DNA of 64,000 nucleotides, from the NCBI GenBank assembly GCA_011009095.1, contig VTPC01002281.1:1-64000 (forward strand), given 5' to 3'. Shown piece by piece: positions 37,324-47,290 of the stretch (its first letter is position 1; the number at the start of each line of letters is the position of its first letter). Origin of the DNA: Ignelater luminosus. Its lineage: Eukaryota > Arthropoda > Insecta > Coleoptera > Elateridae. Under the pieces are notes generated by a model, which was not told the origin of the DNA, ran no database searches, and was given only the letters and a program-made list of their open reading frames with translations. The translations under genes and the position numbers were made by a program.

Positions 37324-38555
37324 AGGAAATTATTTAATCAAAGTGTAAAACCGTTCCCAAAAACTAAAAAAGTATGGGCGCGAAACGTTTATTATACAAT
37401 AATTTGGCAAGTTGGTAATAATCAAGTTTTATTTTCTCATATGAATCCCCGTAATGTCTTTTATTTTTATTTAGATTCTACTTTGTTCAAAGAGCAAAAT
37501 ACTGCATTTGAATGTATAGGTGATTCATTCATACATTTCCAAACCACAAAACATTCGGTTATAGTATATACTACAAATGAGACATAAAACAGGAACAACT
37601 GATTGAATTTTTTAGAAATAATAACTAATAACTTATCGGGCTGTGCTCATCGAGTGGATAGATTTTAAAAGCATTAGTTTTTACTCCTACCAAGCGAGCA
37701 CGCAAACATCACACATATCTTGTAAGGTCGTTCAACTATTTTTCAAACAAACAGAATATCAAAGATAAATTACTAACACGCAAATATCATAAAAAACGTT
37801 TTCGGTTTCTTTCGATTTTTGCCAACCGTTTTGCATAATAGACTCGAAACACTGCTGACAGAGAACTTTGGAGAATTAAAAAGAAGAGAACTTCTTTGCT
37901 TATAAAATTTACCCGCTCTGCAAAAGTAACTCGAAGGTTTCAAACATTTTCAAGTTTAAATTGAGTGATGTGTTATGACTTATGAAATACAGAATACGGG
38001 TTGAAAAATTTAATCCGAAGCGAGATTTATAATTTCATTTGCCACGTATATTTCCTTTTTCGTCGTTGGAAATTGTGAGAAGAAACCATATTCATATTTA
38101 TTTTAAGAGTAAAAAAGGTTTTTATTGCTATAATAGTTTTAACGTAGAAATATATATGTGTGTGGAGGCTTTTATAAGATGTGTTTAAATTTTCTCAATG
38201 AAAGTAATAAAAAACTTTTTTTTATTTAACCCTAAAATAACGAACTCGTATAAAACAGTCTTCTTGATAATAATCTCTGATGGTGATTACAATTACGTTC
38301 ATAAAATTTGAAAAACATGGTTTCAATTTGATATCCAACCTTGTATTGTACAAATTAATGAGACAACAATTTTTCCTAGCTGTTTACATTGAATTTCCAC
38401 GTACCATTACAATTAATAACAAAAACACCGGATGTTTACCAAATTCCGTATATGTAATTAGATATGTTCGTATTTTGGATTCGTTTGGATGCGATTTTTA
38501 AAGTCTGCTTTTTATTATTTTCAGTTATTGGCTCTAGCCTAGCTTAATAAAAAAA
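37324..38555. other. Spacer upstream of the fifth array gene
   Basis: No gene. TTTTATTATTTTCAG ending at 38524, 31 bases before the start codon, is a probable 5'-UTR splice acceptor. Confidence 0.35.
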
Positions 38556-39611
38556 ATGAATTTATATCTTAATATAAATGTAATGTGTTTGATAACTCCG
38601 TTACCTTTGATTTTGGTATGTATGTAGTTTTTCGAATAGTTTTGTTTTACTAATTATTCAATTCATAGATGCAAGGAACCGATTATTTTTATGTACAAGA
38701 TGTCTCTATGTGCGAAGAAGTGCCTAATCAGCTGGTAAAGTTTTATTTAACGCCTAAGGACTTTAATCCAGGAGTTCAAACGGTAGATATCAATATGACA
38801 TCTTCAAAACCTGTCGGCGAAAACACACGGGTACATACAAAAAAAACATTTATATTCTATTCACGGAAAGAGTTCACAAGAAAAAGACTTTTTCGCAGTC
38901 TTATACGTTCTCGAATTTATAATGAATACTGTTTTTGATTGTAACGAATAGATTATAACAATGTTTGTAACAATCACTAGGTATATCTATTGTGAACTCA
39001 ATCTTTGATGTAATAAGGTAACTGTAAAAGTTTTAATAATTTCTTCAACTCATTTCAGTTAAAATGTGTTGGATATTTAGACGTCCGTAAACATTGGGTT
39101 CCTTTATTTAATTTTGAAGATGATTTCTGCTACGTATTTAGGTCATACGTTGGTCAACTTTTTTATGATACAGAAAATGCTGCTGGGATTATACCTGGAT
39201 CTTGTCCTATTCCAAAAGTAAGTTTAGGTTTTCTAAATAATGGGTTTTAGGTACACTACCTAAAGAATAATTTTCTTATTACTATGACATTAATTTGTTT
39301 TGATAATAATAAAAACGAAGTTCATAAAAACCAGACGTTTATTAATTACCATCAACATCCCAGTCTGGAAGCTCTCAAAGTATATTTTAAATTGTTTTAT
39401 TAAAAACTGTTTTAATTAAAGTGCTCTTATTTAATATACCATTTTCTCTTTGTAGGGTAACTACCACGCTGTTAATTTTAGACTGGATTACAGAAGATTT
39501 AAATTGCAGTCCTTTCCTTTTGGAAAAATAAAATACGTGTTGCATTTTTTTGACAAGACTACCAAAGTAGAAACTTCCTGTTTGAACGTTATTATTGTTA
39601 ATCACAACTAA
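38556..39611 (+). CDS. CheB/DUF1091-like secreted protein, subfamily B, copy 5
   Basis: Four exons: 38556-38615, 38669-38830, 39059-39217 and 39456-39611 (20+54+53+51 residues, phase 0). The leader is MNLYLNINVMCLITPLPLIL. The body has MCEEVPNQLVKFYLTPKD, DINMTSSKPVGENTR, LKCVGYLDVRKHWVPLF, FEDDFC, VGQLFYDTENAAGIIPGSCP, GNYHAVNF, SFPFGKIKYVLHFFDKTTK and TSCLNVIIVNHN. The cysteine that copies 2 and 4 have after KYVLK/KYLLE is Phe here, while its presumed partner in LKC remains. That leaves an odd cysteine count. Exon 3 matches copy 4 at 34 of 53 positions. The ORF is intact. The longest stretch of transposons lies directly downstream. Confidence 0.78.
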
Positions 39612-39936
39612 TAATTTATAAAGAGAACATGTGTCTGAAAAGTTTAGAATATGTGTTCGGTAGAGAACAAAACTATCCAATGACCCAGTAGTATCGTAAA
39701 AGCTATTTGGGACCATATGAAAAATAAAAGGCCAATTATAAGCTAATTAAGTGCCCCATTCCCAAATTTTAGGCTCTTCATTTTTTTTTTTAATGAAACC
39801 CTACCTGTATTGTTATCGTAATTTCTTGTTGGTTTAAAATCAAACTTATAATAAATCCTGTAATTATAAATTACCTGCATTCTTCTTTTCACGTATATTG
39901 TAATTGTTATATTGAGAAGAGACCTTACTGCTAGGG

Positions 39937-40476
39937 TTATTTTGATTTTGATTTTTTGTGTTGAATGCTGCTGTGACTAACCGTAATAATTGCTGTTCAT
40001 CTTCAAAGTTTTGGTTGAGCACATGATTCTTGATATAACCCCAGGAGAAAAAAATCTAATGGTGTTAGATCAGGTGATCGTTCAGGCCAAGGTACTGCAG
40101 AATGCATTAATTTATAGCATAAAAAATCAAAATAACCGTATTATGTTTACATCATTAGAATCGTGATAACAAGAGCTATCCAAAACAATTTTCAATTGTG
40201 TTTCCGCCTATTTAAGGAAATGATGGTTACTCGAAACCAAAACTTTGTACAGAAATCTTGTTAGGGTATTTTAATAGAGCACAAAAAGTGGCAATGAGAA
40301 AGTGCTTTAAGTTTTCAGATATCTCTTCAAATAAATGAAAAAAAAATAAAACCGAGAATCGAGAAATCTACTTTTTTTTAAATAACTCAGAAACTATCAA
40401 ATATCTAAACCGATCCTGTATCTCTTACCGTTTCCAAGATCCCCATGCTGCACATTCTTATCTTGGACACACTGTA
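39937..40476 (-). mobile_element. Deleted mariner/Tc-like element, copy 1
   Basis: Nearly the same sequence occurs at 42797-43400. On the minus strand it encodes a short piece reading AVPWPERSPDLTPLDFF, then WGYIKNHVLNQNFEDEQQLL in another frame, the C-terminal part of a mariner/Tc-type transposase. It ends at GACACACTGTA, whose complement TACAGTGTGTCC is a typical element end. The other end lacks a matching inverted repeat, so this is probably a fixed internal or 3' deletion derivative that was itself mobilised, or a truncated copy. Confidence 0.55.
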
Positions 40477-40569
40477 TATTTAAGTATATGCAAACAAATA
40501 TTTTGCATAATTAGCAAAACAATAAAAGAATATCTTTCTAAACAAACATTTTATTAAAAAAAGTATTGA

Positions 40570-41770
40570 TAAATAATTACTTAATTGCTAACATTATGGT
40601 AGACACTAACAATAAGGTGTTTCTCAATAGTTTCGACAAGAAACGATTGCCTCCTATCACTTGATATTAATTTATAGGCAGAAAAACTCTCTACATCAAC
40701 TGATGTGATACGGACATTAGAATAGACATTCGATATTCTTTGTTTTTACTTAAGGTATCATTTAATTTAAATACAATTTTCCATTTTTCCCTTTACGATA
40801 TTTATCGTTGTTTTAAAATTCTCTATTATGTTTATAGAATCAACCAATAAACCATCTTGCTTTTTCAACTCTAAAAATAGTTTAGGAGTTATACTAAAAT
40901 TGTTCTTAATATAAACTAGTTGTTGGCATAACTGATGAGGCGTCAGATAACTCTAACAATACTTTTTTATACCGCCAAAATTCTCCGAATAAAACAAAGC
41001 CGCTGCCACCCATGTTCCCCATCTAGTAAGAATAGGTTTTGAAGGCAGAAGCATATTAGGCAATGTTGCTTTGTACAGCTGAACTCTTAAAAGTGCTGTT
41101 ACAAATACAGAAAGCATTAGGATTATTTTGTCAATCTACCGCATACATCAGTTGCTTCATCAACAATAAAAAATAAATAACGATTTTTTACAATTTGTCA
41201 AATATTGTCCATAATTTTCAACTAGCACTCACTGGCATACCTTTGTCTAAGTGTAGTTTGATCAGGTACAGTTTTTTTTGCAATATTTCTTATTTTAAAA
41301 CTTTCAATAGCGGGATTACTTAGCTTATTTAATGGTACGTTAAAGGATACAAAAGCAATGCACAAATCAAACTTAAACCTTTTTTCTTCAGATTTTGCTG
41401 CTTTCATTGACATACTAAATCGCCGCATCGATACCTGACACATTCCAAAAGACTTTGTGTTTTCATAGTACCTCTTATGGCTGGAACAATGCTGGTCAAT
41501 CAAATATTTCATTCCACATGATATCTGCGTAAATAGCTATATAATGTAACTTTAAATTGCATTAATGGATATCTATTTATCTTTAATATCCCAGTTGGAA
41601 ATTTCTTAATCGTAATCAAATATTTTTATAAAACCAAAATATGGGAAAAAACTGAATAAAAGAGAAATTAATAAATATTTACTTGTTTTTCACTATGTCA
41701 TTTTCCAAAATCAGCTCGGAATGACGCTTTATCCAAAAAATAATTTTCGACATTCTTTAACTACACAACT
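40570..41770 (-). pseudogene. CGGBP1-like hAT ORF remnant
   Basis: A minus-strand chain of frames. MSKIIFWIKRHSELILEND lies near 41740. KYLIDQHCSSHKRY (zinc-finger His region) lies near 41510. FKFDLCIAFVSFNVPLNKLS and KTVPDQTTLRQRYASEC follow (to 41222), then FFIVDEATDV near 41160 and a tail down to about 40580. The order 'finger - DLCxALVSxNIPLxKLxNP - IPDESTLRKxY - DETTDxxGR' is typical of CGGBP1-like transposon proteins related to hAT. Several stops and frameshifts. The outer hAT-like element at 41789 lies just beyond its 5' end. Confidence 0.6.
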
Positions 41771-42697
41771 ATGCTGCAGCTTCACAACTAATTTTTTAAA
41801 ATAAAGATGTGTCGTTCATGACCGAATCGGTTCAGTGAATTGGCTCCGAACAGTGAACGAAATGAACCGGTTTCCAAAAATTAATAACTCAAATCGGCTC
41901 ACCGCTCTTTTAGCTCTCGGCACAGAGCGGTATTATCAACAGAAACAATGACGGATTTAAATAAACGTGTATCTAAATCTTCTAAGAATCTTAATTAAGG
42001 GATTGCAAATAATGACGAATGCCTTTTGTTACAAAATGAGTTTGTCTTATTGAATGGGTACTTTCTTTCTATACCTATTATAAATTCAGTTAATACTTTA
42101 AAACGACCAACAAAGCCTTTTGGATTAAGGCAATCTTCATCAGAGTTTCATTTCTAGAATTTCTAGTTTTATGAATGGCACAAAGTATAAATAAAAACAA
42201 TAAGTTTGACTAAATTTAACTTGAATTAAAAAGTTTTGTTACTGGACTAATTTTATTCGAATAGTTTTTTTGACTATCGACAGAGCCGGCGTAACCGGTA
42301 GGGCGAGCGAGCAGCTGCCCAGGGGCAGCCAAATTTTTGGGACAGACAAAATTTAAAACAAACAAAAAATTTTAATAATAAAATAATATTACATTGATTA
42401 AAAATATTAATAAAAATTATAAAAAACTGTACACTAAAGATAAGCTATACGGTATAATAATTTGTGGAGATTGACTACCAACAACCAGTAACCCTTGAAT
42501 TTATTTGTTAAGAGCACTGGTATAACTGTGGAATTATTAGAAGCACCGTAAAGTAACATCCTGTAGTAAATACTTTCTTTTGCCTTAACATAAATGGGAA
42601 TAGGAAAAAGTAAACAAACATTTGCACTATAGAATTTCATTTTGACAAACCTAATAAAGAATATCTGTTCAGATAGGGTGGTGAAAGTTACACAGAT

Positions 42698-44150
42698 GTG
42701 GTAACGGAAAACAGCGGTGTACAACGTCGAATTTTAAACCATAATCCTAGAGCAATGTTTGTTCCTTGCAGTGCTCACTCTTTGAATTTCGTGGTATATT
42801 TTGGTTTTGATTTTTTTATGTTGAACGCTGTTGTGACCAACTGTAATAATTGCTGTTCATCTTCAAAATTTTGGTTGAGCACATGACTTTTGACATAACC
42901 CCAGAGGAAAGAAATCTAACGGTCTTAGATCAGGTGATCGTGCAGGTCAGGGTACTGCAGAATGCATTAATTTATAGCATAAGAAATCAAAATAACCCTA
43001 TCATGTTTACATCATTAGAATGGTGACAACAAAAGCTATTCAAAACAATTTTTAATTGTTTTTCCGCCTATTTAAAAAAATGAGGTTGATCATGGTTACT
43101 CGAAACTAAAACGTACAGGAATTTTGTTAGCGTATTTTAATAGAAAACAAACAGTGACTATGGAAAAGTGGTTTTAGTTTTCCGATATCTCTTCAAACAA
43201 ATAAAAGAAAAAATAATGACAAAAATCGAGAAATCTCCTTTTTTTAAATATCTCTGAAACTATCCAAGATATCTAGATTTTGCAAATGCCAACAAAAAGG
43301 TCTTATAAATAGCCAACTTTCATTCCATTTAACCGATGCTGTATCTCTTACCGTTTCCAAGATCCCCATGCTGTGCATCCTTATCTTAGACACACTGTAT
43401 TAGAAGGCACAAAGGCATTAAAAAGTCTTCTCACATATTTCTTAGACCAACAAAGTAAAGAACAGTTTAAGAAATTGGTAGTAGGCGCAGGATAATTGGC
43501 AGAAGAATTAGAGATGGAAGCAGCACTTGTTGAAGAAGAAAGAGTAAGGCGTAGGGAAAAAACCGTCCTTTTAGTTACGAAGGTGTCGATGAACCTATGT
43601 GTGATCCGACAGAAAAATATAAAATAAGAATATTTTACACAGTAATGGATACAATTTCAAATGCACTCGAGGAGCGTTTTGAATCAATGAATGTTTATGC
43701 CGATTACTTTTCGATTTTATACAATATATCAGATTTAGCTAATATTCAAGAAAAGAAATTGCTAGAGTATTGCATGGACCTTCAAATTTATCTTATCGAC
43801 GGCGACAGCAAAGATATGAGCACAATGGAATTGAGGGACGAAATATTATTTTTAGTAATTCATTTAGTACCTGAAAGAAATACTCCAATTAAAGTTCTTA
43901 GATATATTCAAGAAAACGGCCTTTTTTACACCTTTCCCAACATAGCAGTTGCTCTACGGATTTTATTAACTTTGCTGTGGCAACAGGCAAAAGGAGTTTT
44001 TCAAAGTTCAAACTGAACAAAAGTTACTTAAAAAGTACCATGAGCCGAGAACGACTTACTGGTGTGGTAATGATATCTTTAGAGCACCAATTAGCGGAAG
44101 CTACCAATCACCATAATAGAGGAATTTGCGGAAAAGAAGGCTAGAAAGTG
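42698..44150 (+). pseudogene. hAT transposase (ZMYM1/DUF4371-like), interrupted
   Basis: The frame at 42698-42795 reads HNPRAMFVPCSAHSLNFVV, the 'PCxxHSLNLVV' motif of this hAT group. It is cut there by the element at 42797-43400. It resumes near 43403 with LEGTKALKSLLTYFLDQQSK. The large ORF at 43597-44016 covers the later catalytic and dimerisation region: FYTVMDTISNALEERFESM, then FYTFPNIAVALRILLTL. A frameshift follows near 43976. The other frame continues with RSFSKFKLNKSYLKSTMSRE and RLTGVVMISLEHQLAE, the normal C-terminus. At least the insertion, a stop near 43493 and the frameshift inactivate it. Confidence 0.75.
42797..43400 (-). mobile_element. Deleted mariner/Tc-like element, copy 2
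   Basis: Homologous to 39937-40476 along most of its length, with small indels. TA lies at both junctions with the hAT ORF (GTGG-TA at the left, CACTG-TA at the right), as expected of Tc1/mariner insertion. It splits the hAT transposase after LNFVV. Confidence 0.6.
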
Positions 44151-44247
44151 TTTGTAAAGTTATGTTTTACATTAAGTGTGTTTTGTTTCCAAACTATGAT
44201 TGGATAATTACCGTTTTCTTTTCAATTCTACTATTTCTGATGAAACG

Positions 44248-44311
44248 ATTTCATTAAAATTAATAATTTGTTATTATTATTATATTAACAAATTATTAAT
44301 TTTAATGAAAT
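44248..44311. repeat. Perfect 26-bp inverted repeat (hairpin)
   Basis: The arms at 44248-44273 and 44286-44311 are perfect complements (ATTTCATTAAAATTAATAAT... and its inverse), with a 12-base TATTATTATATT-like loop. It lies just after the hAT coding region inside the 42281-45253 element. Confidence 0.85.
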
Positions 44312-44390
44312 TTGTAATATTTGTTTTGAATTGTTGTGTTTTTTATTTTTATGAAAGTTTATATTTGAATTTTTGTAAACAAAATACCTA

Positions 44391-44981
44391 TACAGGGCGT
44401 TTCTAAATTGCATGAAACAAATTGAGGACGTTAATCTATGGTGAAAAATAAGAAGAAAGCTTAGATAATTTTTTTTCCAAACACGCTCCTCTGTGGAGCT
44501 ACGCTGCCTTAAAATTTTGAAAAAGAAAGCGATTTTTTTATTAACTTTGCAACAGCTTGTGCTGCAGTAATAAAATTCGGTATGCGTGCATTATACTTAT
44601 CAAAGCCTTTATGGTATTTGTAAACATGCAGATCTCCTAAGAAAAACTCCAGAAACCGTTAGCGCTTCAAGTGTATTTTTGTATACAATACGGAGAACTG
44701 CTTCCACCCTCCATACACACTTTCTGGACAAAGACAGTTTTGACAAATTAGCTGCAAATAAAGGCCTTGATAAGTAGTGCACATGTACCAAATTTTGCTG
44801 CTGTGCTACAAACTGTTGCAGAGTTATTAAGAAATAAATCCTCTTCTTTAGCAAAACTTTAAGGCAGCGTAGCTCCACAAAGGAGCATTCTTGGAAAAAA
44901 TTTTATCTAGGTTTCCTTCTTATTTTTCACTGTAGAATAACGCCCATATATTTGTTCCATGCAATTTTAAAACACTCTGTA
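44391..44981. mobile_element. Foldback element with long inverted arms
   Basis: The left arm starts TACAGGGCGTTTCTAAATTG. The right arm in complement starts TACAGAGTGTTTTAAAATTG. The arms run for about 140 bp, both carrying GTGAAAAATAAGAAG and GGAGCTACGCTGCCTTAAA. It is non-coding; the reading frames inside are shadows. TA at each end may be the target. Confidence 0.75.
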
Positions 44982-45306
44982 TTTCATGAATGCATTTAAT
45001 TAGATTTAAAGAATTATATTTTCCACAATACAGACAAGCAAGGTCGTATTTATTTAATTAGGATTTTAATTAATTCTTGTTTCAATTATTGATTGTTCGT
45101 TACACTGTCTTTTTTGTGGGTCACTGGCGTCCGCGGAAACCCCCCCCGCACCTTACAGCCTCGCAGAAAAAATGGTAAGATCTAGATCTATTAGAATCTA
45201 GGGCAACCGAATAATTTTGCCCAGGGGAGGCCAAAACCCTAGCGCCGGCCCTGACTATCAAATAATTCGATAGTTTTTAGTTCTTATCACTAATTATAAT
45301 AAGAAA

Positions 45307-45755
45307 TTAATAATTGTTTATTTTACTAATAATATTTTCTTTTGCCTGAAAAGACATGCAGTCGTTTACTATCGCAGTAGCTTTAGTTCTACTGCATTTA
45401 ATTTCTTGAGCAATTTTTGAATCTGGACAGGCCGATCGAATTAAATCTGGTAAATAATCCATAACCAAAAAGGAAGGGTTATGCTCAACCACAAAAGCCA
45501 TGAGTTTTAATTCTGCAACTTTTGCATCATTTTGTACTTTGATAGTCTTGTCATTTGCAAAATATGATGTAATTTCTGGAACACTGTGCGATTTTTCCAA
45601 ATTTATTTTATAAAGATTTGTTTCTTCATGGCGCTGAATGTGATTAATGCCACCTGTGATGATTTTGTCACAAACCGAACACTTCGCGATTCCTGTGGAA
45701 GTTTACATTAACCACCCACCAAACCTTTTTATCCACTTCTTTCGAAATTTCTGCT
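45307..45755 (-). pseudogene. hAT transposase N-terminal fragment with BED-like finger
   Basis: Minus strand. YKQKFRKKWIKRFGGWL is followed, after one stop, by CSVCDKIITGGINHIQRHEE (a C2H2 BED-type finger). VAELKLMAFVVEHNPSFLVM, LPDLIRSACPDSKIAQEIKC and SRTKATAIVN come next. This order is that of the N-terminal third of a common insect hAT transposase. The frame stops at 45307, 54 bp from the terminus of the hAT at 42281-45253, whose insertion may have removed or displaced the rest. It could be the native ORF of the outer element. Confidence 0.65.
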
Positions 45756-46011
45756 TATACATTAGCTTTTTTCTTTTCTTCTTTTTATTTTCTTTTCTTA
45801 TTTACTATTACTGTAACCTTTTCCCGAATGAATTCCTCGTCTCTAACGCTATTCTGAATTTTCTGTTTTTTAATAAGATATCTAACAAAAACAAATCATA
45901 TTAATAATTAACTTATATTATTGCTCTCCTTTACTTTACCAATTCATTCTCAACGAACTCTGAAGGAGTCGTTACTGAATTTGCGAAGTTTGGTCTGTCT
46001 GTCTGTATGTA

Positions 46012-47290
46012 CGAAGGTGGTCTGAAAAGTTTCCGACCTAACAAAGATACAAGACATTTTTTCTGAAAATTTTTTTTTATTTTTCAACGTAGTCTCCTTA
46101 TAACTCTACACACTTCTCCCAGCGATGCTCTCATCTCTGTAACCCGTCCAAATAGTACTCAGCATTTTTCTCTGCAAACTAATTGTTCACGAAGGTGATT
46201 GCCTCTTCATTTGACGAAAATGTTTGTCCTCCGAGCGCAATTTTAGAATGAGGGAACAAAAAGAAGTTGCTTGGGGCTAGATCTGGTGAGTAAGGCGGAT
46301 GGTCAAGCAGTTCAAACCGTAATTCGTGAATTTTCGCCATGGCAACCGCTTAGGTGTGAAACGGTGCGTTGTCTTGGTGAAACAGGATTTTCTTTTTCTG
46401 CAAATGTGGCCGTTTTTTCGCAAGTTCTGCCTTCAGCTTGTCAAGTAATGATGCATAGTATGCTCCTGTAATGGTTTTTTCCGTTTTGAAGATAATCGAT
46501 TAAAATAACTCCATGACTATCCCAAAAAACAGTCGCCATCACTTTCCCAGCCAAAAAAACAGTTTTTGCTTCTTTTGGAGCCGGTTCCCCCTTTGCAGTC
46601 CACTGTTTGGACTGTATTTTTGTTTCGGGCGTATAATGGTGTATCCAAGTTTCATCTACAGTAATTAATCGGCGCCAAAACTCGGACTGCGCCAAAAGAG
46701 CGTTGGAAATATTCATTCGAACACGTTTTTGGTCTAACGTGAACAAACGTGGCACCCAACGCGCGGACAGCTTTCTCATGCCTAAATGTTGATTTAATAT
46801 GTGACAAACACGTTCTTTTGACATGTTCATAACCTCTGCTATCTCTCTCACTTTAATTCGGCGGTCGTCTAGCACCATTTGGTGAACTTTGGCGATGTTT
46901 TCGTCGGTAGTTGCAGTTTTTGGACGTCCCGAACGTTCATCGTCTCCCAAGCTCTTACGGCAGCGTTTAAATTCAGCAGCCCAAAATTTCACTGTGGTAA
47001 ATGATGGTGCAGAGTCCCCATACACAGACTCCAACTCATCTTTTATTTGCGAAAGCGTATTGCCTTTCAAAAACAAATATTTAATGACAGCTCGATACTC
47101 GATTTTGTCCATTTTCACAAAAAAACTCACATCAACTCACTCAAACGACTGTTACATAAAAACTGCGCGTCCAAAATGGCTGAAACTTTGGTGAGTAACT
47201 GTCAACAGATGAACAACGAAATTCAGTAGCTTTTATTTACGAGTGCTGCCATCTTTACGTTGAGATCGGAAACTTTTCAGACCACCCTCG
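46012..47290 (-). mobile_element. Mariner transposon
   Basis: Flanked by TA on both sides. The inverted termini are CGAAGGTGGTCTGAAAAGTT at the left and, in complement, CGAGGGTGGTCTGAAAAGTT at the right. They differ at one position in this 20-base stretch. Length 1279 bp is standard for mariner. It is inserted in the MITE copy at 45951-47590. Confidence 0.9.
46131..47130 (-). pseudogene. Mariner transposase, broken
   Basis: The ATG at 47130 opens an N-terminal helix-turn-helix region (EYRAVIKYLFLKGNTLSQIK, FTTVKFWAAEFKRCR), GRPKTATTDENI, and a second helix-turn-helix. WVPRLFT and VDETWIHHYTPETK (first catalytic Asp) follow. A one-base change in an A-run near 46482 shifts the frame at NGK. 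The shifted frame continues to HQDNAPFHT (second Asp), a stop, then LLDHPPYSPDLAPSNFF. The third catalytic Asp position is Asn in this reading. A complete copy would have about 345 residues. Not functional. Confidence 0.85.

Larger units (their letters stand above)
42281..45253. mobile_element. hAT transposon with terminal CAGRGCCGGCG repeats
   Basis: The left end CAGAGCCGGCG and the right end CGCCGGCCCTG (complement CAGGGCCGGCG) form inverted termini. The near-identical 8-bp flanks ACTATCGA (42273-42280) and ACTATCAA (45254-45261) are the expected hAT target duplication. The subterminal sequence GCCCAGGGG occurs at both ends. The element contains a broken transposase, a mariner-derived insertion (42797-43400), a hairpin (44248-44311) and a foldback element (44391-44981). 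Confidence 0.85.

Noticed and set aside
44609..44878. 89-codon minus-strand frame
   Set aside because: It lies within the inverted arms of the foldback element at 44391-44981 and is a shadow of a non-coding repeat.
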